A DNA stretch of 64,000 bases from Martinezella lusitana (GTDB lineage Bacteria > Pseudomonadota > Alphaproteobacteria > Rhizobiales > Rhizobiaceae). Positions 28,212 to 38,703 of the stretch are shown here, one piece after another. The position numbers were made by a program, and so were the translations under genes. Under the pieces are notes generated by a model, which was not told the DNA's origin, searched no databases, and saw nothing but the letters and a program-made list of their open reading frames with translations. The DNA is taken from positions 248,001 through 312,000 of the forward strand of contig NZ_WUEY01000001.1 of NCBI RefSeq assembly GCF_010668395.1. The letters run 5' to 3'. The first letter of the stretch is position 1. The number at the start of each line of letters is the position of its first letter.

Positions 28212-29648
28212 ATGCCTGCGAGAAAGACCCCGCTGAAAGCTTCAGTGCCTGCCTCGAAAATCCCTACGGTTCCTCCAAGTCTGAGATCGGCACGCGGCGT
28301 GGCAAACTGGAAGGAAGCGGCCCAATGGCTGCGGGCGCGCGGGATCGAAGACATAGAATGCATCACGCCCGACCTTGCCGGCGTGCCGCGCGGCAAGATG
28401 ATGCCGACCTCGAAATTCACGTCCAACACATCGCTGGCGCTGCCTTCGGCGATCTATCGCCACACGATTTCCGGCGAATATCCGGAGGAGACCGAAAGCT
28501 TCCGCTACGAACCGCGCGACAGCGATCTGAAGCTGGTGCCTGACCTTTCGACGCTGTCCGTCGTTCCCTGGGAAACCGATCCGACGGCGCAGGTGATCTG
28601 CGACATCGTCAATTCCGAAGGACATGCGGTGTCCTATACACCGCGCAACCTGCTGAAGAAGATCATGGGGCTCTACCGCGACCGCGGCTGGAAGCCGGTG
28701 GTCGCCCCCGAGATCGAATTTTATCTGGTCGCCAAGAATGACGACCCAGACTACCCGCTGCATCCGCCGAAAGGCCGCTCCGGCCGCTCGATCCTCGGCG
28801 GTCAGGGCTATTCGATCGCCGGCATCAACGAGTTCGACGAGCTGATCGACGACATCTACCATTTCTCGGAGAAGCAGGGTCTGGAGATCGACACGCTGAT
28901 CCATGAAGAAGGTCCGGCCCAGCTTGAAATCAACCTTCGCCACGGCGACCCGATCGAGCTTGCCGACCAGGTGTTCATGTTCAAGCGCACCATTCGCGAG
29001 GCCGCGCTGAAGCACGGCATCTACGCGACCTTCATGGCCAAGCCGATGCAGAGCCAGGCGGGCTCGGCGATGCATATCCATCAGTCCGTCGTGAATATCG
29101 AGACCGGCAAGAACGTCTTCACCAATCCGGACGGGAGCCCATCGCAGGAGTTCTTCCATTTCATCGGCGGCATGCAGCGCTACGTGCCGAATGCGCTCGC
29201 CATGCTTGCGCCCTATGTGAACTCCTATCGGCGGCTGGCGCCGAACATGTCGTGCCCGGTCAACAATGCCTGGGGCTACGACAACCGCACCACGGCGTTC
29301 CGCGTGCCCGTTTCCGATCCGCAGGCGCGCCGCGTCGAGAACCGGCTGCCGAGTTCCGATGCCAATCCCTACCTCGCGCTTGCCGCCTCGCTTGCCTCCG
29401 GCCTGCTCGGCATCATGAAGAAAGTGGAGCCGACGGCACCGACCGAGGACTCGGCCAACGAAGGCTCGATCGACCTGCCGCGCGGCCTTCTGGAAGCCAT
29501 CGCGCTGCTGGAGGACGAGCCTGCCTTCGAAGAGGTCCTCGGCAAGGACTTCATCGACATCTATGCCGGCGTCAAACGCGGCGAATTCGAGACCTTCATG
29601 CAGGTGATCAGCCCGTGGGAGCGGGAATTCCTTCTGCTCAACGTGTGA
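28212..29648 (+). CDS. puuA: Glutamine-synthetase-family protein, probable gamma-glutamylputrescine synthetase
   Basis: A 478-aa member of the type I glutamine synthetase fold. Metal and ATP-site motifs: KPVVAPEIEFYLV (about 155), GPAQLEINLRHGDP (about 235), FMAKPMQSQAGSAMHIHQS (about 270-288) and NRLPSSDANPYLALAA (about 378). It lacks the GlnA N-terminal beta-grasp Asp latch sequence and the adenylylation Tyr. It is immediately followed (11 nt) by a puuB-like flavoenzyme, and a polyamine importer lies 7 kb away, so ATP-dependent gamma-glutamylation of putrescine is the best reading. Other amines or amino acids are possible. Confidence 0.82.
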   Translation: MPARKTPLKASVPASKIPTVPPSLRSARGVANWKEAAQWLRARGIEDIECITPDLAGVPRGKMMPTSKFTSNTSLALPSAIYRHTISGEYPEETESFRYEPRDSDLKLVPDLSTLSVVPWETDPTAQVICDIVNSEGHAVSYTPRNLLKKIMGLYRDRGWKPVVAPEIEFYLVAKNDDPDYPLHPPKGRSGRSILGGQGYSIAGINEFDELIDDIYHFSEKQGLEIDTLIHEEGPAQLEINLRHGDPIELADQVFMFKRTIREAALKHGIYATFMAKPMQSQAGSAMHIHQSVVNIETGKNVFTNPDGSPSQEFFHFIGGMQRYVPNALAMLAPYVNSYRRLAPNMSCPVNNAWGYDNRTTAFRVPVSDPQARRVENRLPSSDANPYLALAASLASGLLGIMKKVEPTAPTEDSANEGSIDLPRGLLEAIALLEDEPAFEEVLGKDFIDIYAGVKRGEFETFMQVISPWEREFLLLNV

Positions 29649-29659
29649 GGGGATCGCCC

Positions 29660-30958
29660 ATGACATTGCAGGAAACATGGCAGAGCCCCATTGCGCCGGG
29701 CCTTTCCTTCTATCAGGCGACCGTTGGCCCGCGTGCGAGCTATCCGAAGCTCGACGGCTCGCGCCGGGCCGATGTCGCGATCGTCGGCGGCGGCTATACC
29801 GGCCTTCAGGCCGCCTATAACCTTGCCAAGGGCGGCGCCGACGTCGTTCTGATCGACGCCAACCGCTTCGGCGACGGCGCATCCGGCCGCAATGGCGGGC
29901 AACTCGGCACGGGCCAGCGCTGGTGGCCCGAGGAGATGGAGGAAAAGATCGGCTACGAGCGCTCGAAGGCGCTTTTCGACCTGGCCGAGACTGCCAAGCA
30001 CCACCTTCTCGATTTCGCTTCGGAACATGGCATCGACATCGACTTCCTGCCGGGCCAGATGAACGTCACGCACAAGCGCAGCTACAAGCGCGACTACATG
30101 GACAATGCGGAAATAGCGGCGACCCGTTACGGCTATCCGCACATGAAATTCATGGAGCAGGACGAAACCCGGGAGCGGCTGGGTTCGCAATTCTATCTCT
30201 ACGGTGTCAGGGATATGGGCACCGGCCATATCCATCCGCTGAAGCTGCTCATCGGGCTTGCCCGCGTCGCCACCGAAGCCGGGGCAGCCCTCTTCGAAAT
30301 GACGAAGGCGAAGGCCTTTCGGCAGGCGGGCGGCAAGACCACGATCGAAACGGATGGCGGCGAAATCATCGCCGACCGGGTGCTGATCGCCTGCAACGGC
30401 TATATCGGCAACCTCGAGCCGGTGACAGCGAGCCACGTCATGCCGATCCGCTCCTTCATCGGCGCCACCGAACCGCTCGATCGCTTTCCGACGGTACTTC
30501 CCGGCAACGAAGCCGTCGCAGATTCGCGATTCGTGGTGCGCTATTTCCGCAAATCGAAGGATGGGCGCCTGCTGTTCGGCGGCCGCGAAGCGTACACATC
30601 AGACAATCCACGCGACATAACGCAGCACATCCGCCGGCAGATCGCCGAGATCTATCCCGATCTGGGCGAGATAAACATCGACTACGCCTGGGGTGGCTCC
30701 GTCGGCATCACCATGCCGCGGCAACCTTTCGTGCGCGAGGTCATGCCGGGCGTCACCTCCATCGGCGGCTATTCCGGCCATGGGGTGATGCTGTCAAACT
30801 ATTGCGGTAAACTCTATGCGAAAACGGTTCTCGGGAATGCGGACGAACTTCATCTCTTCAAGGAGCTGAAGATCCCGCCTTTCCCCGGCGGTGCGCGCAT
30901 GCGGGCGCCTCTGCTGTTCCTGGCGCTCTCGTGGTTCGCGTTGCGCGACAGGTTCTGA
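29660..30958 (+). CDS. puuB: FAD-dependent oxidoreductase, probable gamma-glutamylputrescine oxidase
   Basis: A 432-aa DAO-family flavoenzyme. The dinucleotide-binding motif is VAIVGGGYTGLQAAYNLA (about 36-53), followed by GDGASGRNGGQLGTGQRWW, typical of PuuB/OrdL proteins. The C-terminal substrate domain includes GGREAYTSDNPRD and IGGYSGHGVML. PuuB oxidises gamma-glutamylputrescine to the aldehyde. The start at 29660 follows GAGGGGATC and agrees with homologue length; the frame is open much further upstream inside puuA but that part is a shadow. No aldehyde dehydrogenase or hydrolase (PuuC/PuuD) follows in the window. Confidence 0.85.
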   Translation: MTLQETWQSPIAPGLSFYQATVGPRASYPKLDGSRRADVAIVGGGYTGLQAAYNLAKGGADVVLIDANRFGDGASGRNGGQLGTGQRWWPEEMEEKIGYERSKALFDLAETAKHHLLDFASEHGIDIDFLPGQMNVTHKRSYKRDYMDNAEIAATRYGYPHMKFMEQDETRERLGSQFYLYGVRDMGTGHIHPLKLLIGLARVATEAGAALFEMTKAKAFRQAGGKTTIETDGGEIIADRVLIACNGYIGNLEPVTASHVMPIRSFIGATEPLDRFPTVLPGNEAVADSRFVVRYFRKSKDGRLLFGGREAYTSDNPRDITQHIRRQIAEIYPDLGEINIDYAWGGSVGITMPRQPFVREVMPGVTSIGGYSGHGVMLSNYCGKLYAKTVLGNADELHLFKELKIPPFPGGARMRAPLLFLALSWFALRDRF

Positions 30959-31028
30959 AACCGGAAGATGATTTCCTCCGTCGGCAATCCGCTCTAAAAG
31001 GCCGAGTCTGAATTTTGCGATGCACACT

Positions 31029-31062
31029 GGCCTTTTTAAATCGATTAGATTAAAAGAGGCCT
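31029..31062. promoter_or_regulatory. Imperfect AT-rich palindrome upstream of zwf
   Basis: GGCCTTTTTAAATCG and GATTAAAAGAGGCC form an imperfect inverted repeat ending 28 nt before the zwf ATG, the only conspicuous structure between puuB and zwf. It may be an operator for a sugar-phosphate regulator or a weak terminator of puuB. No known motif is matched. Confidence 0.35.
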
Positions 31063-31089
31063 CAACCAAGACCGATTGAGAGATAGCTC

Positions 31090-32565
31090 ATGAGCAGCCA
31101 AATCATTCCTGTTGAACCATTTGATTATGTCGTTTTCGGCGGCAGCGGCGACCTTGCCGAGCGCAAGCTCCTGCCCGCTCTTTATCATCGCCAGATCGAA
31201 GGCCAGTTTTCCGAACCGACTCGCATCATCGGCGCATCGCGCAGCGCGCTGTCGAACGAGGAATACCGCAAGTTTGCCGACGCCGCCCTCAAGGAACACC
31301 TGAAGAAGGGCGAATATGACGAGCCGGAAGTCAAGAAGTTCCTGGCGCGCCTGTTCTACGTTCCGGTCGATGCGCGCAGCGATGCCGGCTGGGACCAGCT
31401 CAAGAAGATCCTGGATGAGGGCAAGGACCGCGTTCGCGCCTTCTACCTCGCCGTCGCTCCGGGCATCTTCGGCGACATCTCGCAGAAGATCCACGACCAC
31501 AAGCTGATTACCAAGCAGACCCGCATCGTCGTCGAAAAGCCGATCGGCCGCGACCTTGCGTCCGCGCTGCAGCTCAACGACACGATCGGCAAGGTCTTCA
31601 AGGAAGAGCAGATCTTCCGCATCGACCACTATCTCGGCAAGGAAACCGTGCAGAACCTGATGGCCCTGCGCTTTGCCAATGCCCTCTACGAGCCATTGTG
31701 GAACGCCAACCATATCGACCATGTGCAGATCACGGTGGCGGAATCGGTCGGCCTCGAAGGCCGTGCCGGCTACTATGACACCGCCGGCGCCCTGCGCGAC
31801 ATGGTGCAGAACCACATTCTGCAGCTGCTTTGCCTGACCGCGATGGAAATCCCCTCCTCGATGGATTCCGAAGCCGTCCGCGACGAGAAGCTCAAGGTGC
31901 TGCGCGCGCTGAAGCCGATCAACGCTTCCAACGTCGAACAGGCGACGGTTCGCGGCCAGTACCGCGCCGGCGCATCCTCGGGCGGTCCGGTCAAGGGCTA
32001 CCTCGATGAACTCGAAGGCGGCGTTTCCAACACCGAAACCTTCGTCGCCATCAAGGCCGAGATCGGCAACTGGCGCTGGGCCGGCGTTCCCTTCTACATC
32101 CGCACCGGCAAGCGTCTTGCCGGCCGCATGTCGGAGATCGTCATCACCTTCAAGCCGATCCCGCACAACATCTTCGATCAGGCCGCCGGCCGCACTGTCG
32201 CCAACCAGCTGATCATCCGCCTGCAGCCGGACGAAGGCGTCAAGCAGTCGCTGATGATCAAGGATCCAGGCCCGGGCGGCATGCGCCTGCGCAACGTCTC
32301 GCTCGACATGAGCTTTGCATCGGCCTTCAACGTCCGCAACCCGGACGCCTATGAGCGCCTGCTGATGGACGTCATCCGCTCCAACCAGACGCTGTTCATG
32401 CGCCGCGACGAAGTGGAAGCGGCGTGGGAATGGGTCGATCCGATCCTCAAGGGTTGGGAAGAAGCCGGACAGCAGGTGCAGGGCTATACCGCCGGCACAT
32501 GGGGTCCGAGCCAGGCTATCGCGCTGATCGAGCGCGACGGCCGCACATGGCATGACGACATCTAA
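31090..32565 (+). CDS. zwf: Glucose-6-phosphate 1-dehydrogenase
   Basis: A 491-aa enzyme oxidising glucose-6-phosphate to 6-phosphogluconolactone with NADP+/NAD+, the first step of the Entner-Doudoroff and oxidative pentose phosphate routes. NADP-binding FGGSGDLAERKLLPALY (about 16-32), the active-site signature RIDHYLGKETVQN (about 177-189, catalytic His about 180) and a full C-terminal domain ending GPSQAIALIERDGRTW are present. First gene of zwf-pgl-edd; pgl begins 15 nt downstream. In rhizobia lacking phosphofructokinase this is the main route for hexoses. Confidence 0.97.
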   Translation: MSSQIIPVEPFDYVVFGGSGDLAERKLLPALYHRQIEGQFSEPTRIIGASRSALSNEEYRKFADAALKEHLKKGEYDEPEVKKFLARLFYVPVDARSDAGWDQLKKILDEGKDRVRAFYLAVAPGIFGDISQKIHDHKLITKQTRIVVEKPIGRDLASALQLNDTIGKVFKEEQIFRIDHYLGKETVQNLMALRFANALYEPLWNANHIDHVQITVAESVGLEGRAGYYDTAGALRDMVQNHILQLLCLTAMEIPSSMDSEAVRDEKLKVLRALKPINASNVEQATVRGQYRAGASSGGPVKGYLDELEGGVSNTETFVAIKAEIGNWRWAGVPFYIRTGKRLAGRMSEIVITFKPIPHNIFDQAAGRTVANQLIIRLQPDEGVKQSLMIKDPGPGGMRLRNVSLDMSFASAFNVRNPDAYERLLMDVIRSNQTLFMRRDEVEAAWEWVDPILKGWEEAGQQVQGYTAGTWGPSQAIALIERDGRTWHDDI

Positions 32566-32580
32566 TCCGGGACGATAACG

Positions 32581-33279
32581 ATGACAGCGAATATGCATGC
32601 TTTCGCCAATGGTGCCGACCTCGCCGGCAAGCTCGCGGACAAGGTGGCCGAGACCCTCTCGGCCGGCATCGCCGCGCGCGGCTCCGCGAGCATCGCGGTC
32701 TCCGGCGGCTCCACGCCGAAGGCCTTCTTCCAGGCGCTGTCATCGCGCTCGATCGATTGGGGCAAGGTGACGATCACCCTGGTCGACGAGCGGTTCGTGC
32801 CGGCTGACAATCCGCGCTCGAACCACCTGCTCGTCCAGGAAAACCTGCTGAAGGACAAGGCGGCCGCCGCCAGATTCCTTCCGCTCTATCAGGCCGCGGC
32901 TTCCGTCGAGGAGGCCGCTGCCATCGCCACGGAAAAGACCAAGGCTGTCGGCCATCCCTTCGATGTCGCCATCCTCGGCATGGGCAATGACGGCCACACG
33001 GCTTCCTTCTTTCCCGGCGGCAGCAATCTCCAGACCGCACTTGATCCGAACACCCCGCGCGGCATCATCACGATGGAAGCGGAAGGTGCCGGCGAGCCGC
33101 GGCTGACATTCACCTTCTCCAGTCTTCAGGATGCCCGATTGCTGGTGCTCCATATCGAGGGAGAAGGCAAGAAGGATGTCCTCGCCAAGGCCGAAGCGGC
33201 CGGCGAGGAGACCGAGATGCCGATCCGCGCCGTGCTGCGCCGGGCCGCCTCTCCGGTCGAGATTTATTGGGCTCCGTGA
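32581..33279 (+). CDS. pgl: 6-phosphogluconolactonase
   Basis: A 232-aa enzyme of the SugarP_isomerase/DevB-type Pgl family that hydrolyses 6-phosphogluconolactone. Motifs: AVSGGSTPKAFFQALS (about 39-54), TLVDERFVPADNPRSNH (about 65-80) and ILGMGNDGHTASFFPG (about 135-150). Tightly coupled to zwf. The following gap before edd is 180 nt and includes a GCGCCC-TCAC-GGGCGC hairpin (33339-33354). Confidence 0.95.
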   Translation: MTANMHAFANGADLAGKLADKVAETLSAGIAARGSASIAVSGGSTPKAFFQALSSRSIDWGKVTITLVDERFVPADNPRSNHLLVQENLLKDKAAAARFLPLYQAAASVEEAAAIATEKTKAVGHPFDVAILGMGNDGHTASFFPGGSNLQTALDPNTPRGIITMEAEGAGEPRLTFTFSSLQDARLLVLHIEGEGKKDVLAKAEAAGEETEMPIRAVLRRAASPVEIYWAP

Positions 33280-33459
33280 CACGGCCGGCAGGCCTCGTCA
33301 TCGAACCCTGAAAGACACAGCAACATGTGCTGCGCCATGCGCCCTCACGGGCGCAACGGCATTGCATTGACGTTTTAACCCCGCGCCGGGTCCCCGACCA
33401 AGCCAGATCGAAGCCGATCTTCCGGGACATCGCGCAAAACAGACGGAGGCAGATCGACC

Positions 33460-35283
<1,824 letters not shown>

Positions 35284-35301
35284 GACGAGATCGGACAAAC
35301 G

Positions 35302-35342
35302 AAAAGGCCCGCGCGGTTTCGATCGCGCGGGCCTTTTCGTTC
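35302..35342. terminator. Bidirectional terminator after edd
   Basis: AAAAGGCCCGCGCG and CGCGCGGGCCTTTT flank an 8-nt loop. The A tract on one side and T tract on the other let it serve edd on the plus strand and the convergent PilZ-like gene on the minus strand. Confidence 0.88.
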
Positions 35343-35350
35343 TTGTTTGA

Positions 35351-35764
35351 TCAGGCGCGGATGTCGAGCACGCGGTTTCTATGGGCCGGGTGCGTGCTGT
35401 AGACGAAGATCTTGTTCATTTCCTTCTCCGTGAGGAGGCGCAGGAAACGAACTTCCACCGTGTTGTTGGGATATACCTTCATGAGCACGCAGCCGACCTT
35501 GCTGATGCGGGCATCCGGGATATCCAGATAGAATTGCTTGGGCAGATTGTACTGGGTGAGGATTGCGAGAACCGCGCTGCTCTGCGAGATGCGGATAATG
35601 TCGCAGCGGCGCGACGCCAGGTTCATGACACCCTTTTCGGTGTATTCGAGGCGTGCCGCGTTCATCGTGTCTTCCATGCGGAACCGCACTTCGCGGTCAT
35701 ACATGAAGGATTCTTCTTTGTTAAGGAAATGCTGACCTGAATTAGCCCTGCCGAACGCAGCCAT
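35351..35764 (-). CDS. PilZ-like domain protein
   Basis: A 137-aa soluble protein. The segment NLASRRCDIIRISQSSAVLA, then LPKQFYLDIPDARISKVGCV and NNTVEVRFLRLL, follows the beta-barrel pattern of PilZ domains: a first strand with Cys-Asp-Ile, an S-x-S-A-V-L turn in place of the classical D/N-x-S-x-x-G, and a final V-R-F strand. The classical RxxxR c-di-GMP arm is only weakly present (Arg-Arg before Cys). It may therefore bind c-di-GMP poorly or not at all. It stands alone, convergent with edd, and its link to the flanking sugar genes is unclear. Confidence 0.62.
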   Translation of the reverse strand: MAAFGRANSGQHFLNKEESFMYDREVRFRMEDTMNAARLEYTEKGVMNLASRRCDIIRISQSSAVLAILTQYNLPKQFYLDIPDARISKVGCVLMKVYPNNTVEVRFLRLLTEKEMNKIFVYSTHPAHRNRVLDIRA

Positions 35765-35832
35765 CTTAGTAGACCCCTGGGGTATATTACGAAGATGAGA
35801 CTAGCATCGGGTCTTTAACAGAAGGTTTGAGC

Positions 35833-35881
35833 GCGCCGGCTCAAGATGAATTTTGTTCTTCGTTCTTGTTTGAGCCGGCGC
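35833..35881 (-). terminator. Long-loop inverted repeat downstream of aglK, candidate terminator
   Basis: GCGCCGGCTCAA (35833-35844) and TTGAGCCGGCGC (35870-35881) are perfect 12-nt arms with a 25-nt loop, 23 nt beyond the aglK stop. No T tract follows, so it may be an mRNA 3'-end stabiliser or factor-assisted terminator. Confidence 0.5.
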
Positions 35882-35904
35882 CGCCCGCAAGCGGTATTAT
35901 ATTA

Positions 35905-36993
35905 CTACTTGCGATAGGAATGGCCGCTGGCGTCGAAGAGATGCAGCTTCTGCCGGTCGGCAGCAAAGCGCATCTTCTGACCGCGCTGGATGTCGGTAAT
36001 GCCGGGGATCTTGACGATGATCGGCTCGCCATCGACCAGACCCTCGATATAGAGCTGCGTCACCTCGCCCAGCGCTTCGACGATGGAAACTTCCCCTTCG
36101 AAAAGATAGTCGTCGCTCGTCGCAATACGCAGATCTTCCGGACGCACGCCGAAGCTTGCCGTCTTGCCTTTCTCCGAGGCCTCGGTCGGCACGTCGATCG
36201 TCACCGACTTGCCGCCCGTCAGCGTCACGGTCGTCGTCGCGCCCGTCTCCGTCACCGTTGCCGGGATGATATTCATGGCCGGCGAGCCGATGAATTTTGC
36301 CACGAACAGGTTCGCCGGCCGTTCATAGAGTTCGAGCGGTGCGCCGACCTGCTCGACGCGACCGGCCGACAGCACGACGATGCGGTCGGCAAGCGTCATG
36401 GCTTCCACCTGGTCGTGGGTGACGTAGATCATCGTCGTTTCCGGCATGGAGTCGCTGAGCTTGGCGATCTCGATGCGGGTCGCGACGCGCAGGGCGGCGT
36501 CGAGGTTCGAAAGCGGCTCGTCGAACAGGAAGACCTTCGGATTGCGGCAGATGGCGCGGCCGATGGCGACGCGCTGGCGCTGACCGCCCGAAAGCGCCTT
36601 CGGCAGGCGCTCGAGATACTGGGTGAGTTGCAGGCTGGCGGCGGCGGCGCGGACGCGACGGTCGATCTCCTGCTTGTTCTCCCCGGCAATGCGCATGCCG
36701 AAAGCCATGTTGTCATAGACGGTCATATGCGGATAAAGCGCGTAGGACTGGAAGACCATGGCAATGCCGCGCCTGGAGGGGGGCACCTCGTTCACCTTCT
36801 GCCCGGCAATCATCATGTCGCCCGACGTGATGCTCTCCAGCCCGGCAATCATGCGCAGTAAGGTGGACTTGCCGCAACCGGATGGGCCGACGAAGACGAT
36901 GAATTCGCCCTCGTTGATCTGCAGATCGATGCCGTGCAGCACATGCACGCTGCCATAGGATTTCTTGATATCCTTCAGAACAAGTCCCGTCAT
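35905..36993 (-). CDS. aglK: Alpha-glucoside ABC transporter ATP-binding protein AglK
   Basis: A 362-aa CUT1-type ATPase. Walker A GPSGCGKST (about 36-44), Q loop MVFQSYALYPHM, signature LSGGQRQRVAIGRAI, Walker B VFLFDEPLSNLD and H loop YVTHDQVEAMTLADR. The C-terminal MalK/UgpC-like regulatory domain (about 235-360) includes GVRPEDLRIATSDD. I start at MTGLVLKDIKKSYG (36993), preceded by GGGAG; the ten extra upstream residues have no ABC character. Last gene of aglEFGAK, 22 nt behind aglA. Confidence 0.92.
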   Translation of the reverse strand: MTGLVLKDIKKSYGSVHVLHGIDLQINEGEFIVFVGPSGCGKSTLLRMIAGLESITSGDMMIAGQKVNEVPPSRRGIAMVFQSYALYPHMTVYDNMAFGMRIAGENKQEIDRRVRAAAASLQLTQYLERLPKALSGGQRQRVAIGRAICRNPKVFLFDEPLSNLDAALRVATRIEIAKLSDSMPETTMIYVTHDQVEAMTLADRIVVLSAGRVEQVGAPLELYERPANLFVAKFIGSPAMNIIPATVTETGATTTVTLTGGKSVTIDVPTEASEKGKTASFGVRPEDLRIATSDDYLFEGEVSIVEALGEVTQLYIEGLVDGEPIIVKIPGITDIQRGQKMRFAADRQKLHLFDASGHSYRK

Positions 36994-37015
36994 TTTGCTC
37001 CCTCCTCCCAAAGGT

Positions 37016-38668
37016 TCAGGCAAGACGCGCGAAATAAGCGCCCCAGGCCGGAATATCGATCTTGTTGCCGTAGTTGTTGCTGGTAAAGCCGTGGCCCGTC
37101 AATGCCTGCCAGTTGCCATCAGGCAGGGCGGCCAGCGTTTCGACGGGGCTCATGTTGAAGACGCAGAGAATGGTCTCGCCGGCGTAGCTGCGGGTATAGA
37201 CGAGCACATCGCCCTGCGGCTCCGAGAACGCGATCTCGCCCTTGGCGAACGCCGGATGCAGCTTGCGGAAGGCGAGGAAGCGGCGGTACTGCTCCAGCAC
37301 CGAATTCTCATCGCCCTGCTGGACATTGACGGCGCGCAGGATGTGCTCGACGGGCACCGGCAGCCAGGGCTTCACGGTGGAAAAGCCGCCCTGGGCAACC
37401 TGGCTGTCCCAGACCATGGGCGTGCGGCAGCCGTCACGGCCCTTGAACTCAGGCCAGAACTGGATGCCGTAAGGATCCTGCAGATCCTGATAGGCGAGAT
37501 CGGCTTCCGTCAACGCCAGTTCCTCGCCCTGATACATGCAGACGGAACCGCGCAAGGTCAGCAGCAGCGCCGCATAAAGCTTGGCGAAGGCATCGCGATC
37601 GGCCACCAGATTGCCCCAGCGGCTGACATGGCGCACGACATCATGGTTGGAGAAGGCCCAGCAGGCCCAGCCCTCGGGAGCGGCGGCGGCGAAATCCTTC
37701 ATGACTTCCTCGACGCGATCCGGCGACAAGGCATCGGGCGCCAGGAATTCGAAAGCGTAGCACATGTGCATCTTGTCGCCGCCGGAGGTGTACTCGCCGA
37801 CGATTTCGAGGCCGCGCTGGCTGTCTCCCACTTCGCCGACGGCGGCAATGGCCGGATATTCGTCGAGCACGGCGCGGAAGCGCTTCAGGAATTCCAGGTT
37901 CTCGGGGCGGTTCTTGTCGTAGATGTGCTCCTGGAAATTATAGGGATTGACCGCCGGCGCGGTGGACGCGTTGCGACGGGCCGGCTCCAGCGCCGGATTG
38001 TCGCGCAGTTCCTTGTCGTGGAAATAGAAGTTGATGGTATCGAGGCGGAAGCCGTCGACGCCACGGTCGAGCCAGAAGCGCACGACATCCAGCAGCCGGT
38101 CCTGCACTTCCGGATTGTGCAGGTTCAGATCCGGCTGCGACGTCAGGAAGTTGTGCATGTAATATTGCATGCGGGTCGGATCCCAGGCCCAGGCCGAACC
38201 GCCGAAGATCGACAGCCAGTTGTTGGGCGGCGTGCCGTCCGGCTTGGCATCGGCCCAGACATACCAGTCGGCCTTCGGATTGTTCTTGCTCGAGCGGCTT
38301 TCGACGAACCAGGGATGGCGGTCCGAGCTGTGCGACATCACCAGGTCGATCATCACCTTGATGCCGAGGCGATGGGCTTCGGTCATCATCGCATCGAAAT
38401 CGGCCAGCGTACCGAAGATCGGATCGACGTCCTCGTAGTTGGAGACGTCGTAGCCGAAATCGCGCATCGGCGACGTGAAGAAGGGCGAAATCCAGATGGC
38501 ATCGACGCCGAGTGCGGCGACATGCGGCAGGCGAACGGCGATGCCCTTGAGATCGCCGATGCCGTCGCCGTTGGAGTCCTGATAGGAGCGCGGATAGATC
38601 TGATAGATCACGGCGCCGCGCCACCAGTCCTTATCGACTGCCGAAGTTGCTTGAGGAGCGATGCTCAT
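37016..38668 (-). CDS. aglA: Alpha-glucosidase AglA (GH13)
   Basis: A 550-aa cytoplasmic glycoside hydrolase that splits imported sucrose, maltose or trehalose-type alpha-glucosides. GH13 motifs in order: DLVMSHSSDRH (region I), GFRLDTINFYFHD (region II, nucleophile Asp about 210), AVGEVGDSQRG (region III, general acid Glu about 283) and FSNHDVVRH (region IV). The TIM barrel starts at DWWRGAVIYQIYPRSYQDSN. I start at MSIAPQATS (38668); the 85-codon extension upstream overlaps the aglG end and is not protein-like. Lies between aglG and aglK. Confidence 0.93.
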   Translation of the reverse strand: MSIAPQATSAVDKDWWRGAVIYQIYPRSYQDSNGDGIGDLKGIAVRLPHVAALGVDAIWISPFFTSPMRDFGYDVSNYEDVDPIFGTLADFDAMMTEAHRLGIKVMIDLVMSHSSDRHPWFVESRSSKNNPKADWYVWADAKPDGTPPNNWLSIFGGSAWAWDPTRMQYYMHNFLTSQPDLNLHNPEVQDRLLDVVRFWLDRGVDGFRLDTINFYFHDKELRDNPALEPARRNASTAPAVNPYNFQEHIYDKNRPENLEFLKRFRAVLDEYPAIAAVGEVGDSQRGLEIVGEYTSGGDKMHMCYAFEFLAPDALSPDRVEEVMKDFAAAAPEGWACWAFSNHDVVRHVSRWGNLVADRDAFAKLYAALLLTLRGSVCMYQGEELALTEADLAYQDLQDPYGIQFWPEFKGRDGCRTPMVWDSQVAQGGFSTVKPWLPVPVEHILRAVNVQQGDENSVLEQYRRFLAFRKLHPAFAKGEIAFSEPQGDVLVYTRSYAGETILCVFNMSPVETLAALPDGNWQALTGHGFTSNNYGNKIDIPAWGAYFARLA

Positions 38669-38703
38669 CTGAATAGGTCCTGTCTCGATGGAATAATCTT
38701 GGA

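Noticed and set aside
33339..33354. GCGCCC-TCAC-GGGCGC hairpin between pgl and edd
   Set aside because: Too short, with no T tract, to call a terminator; mentioned only as part of the gap.
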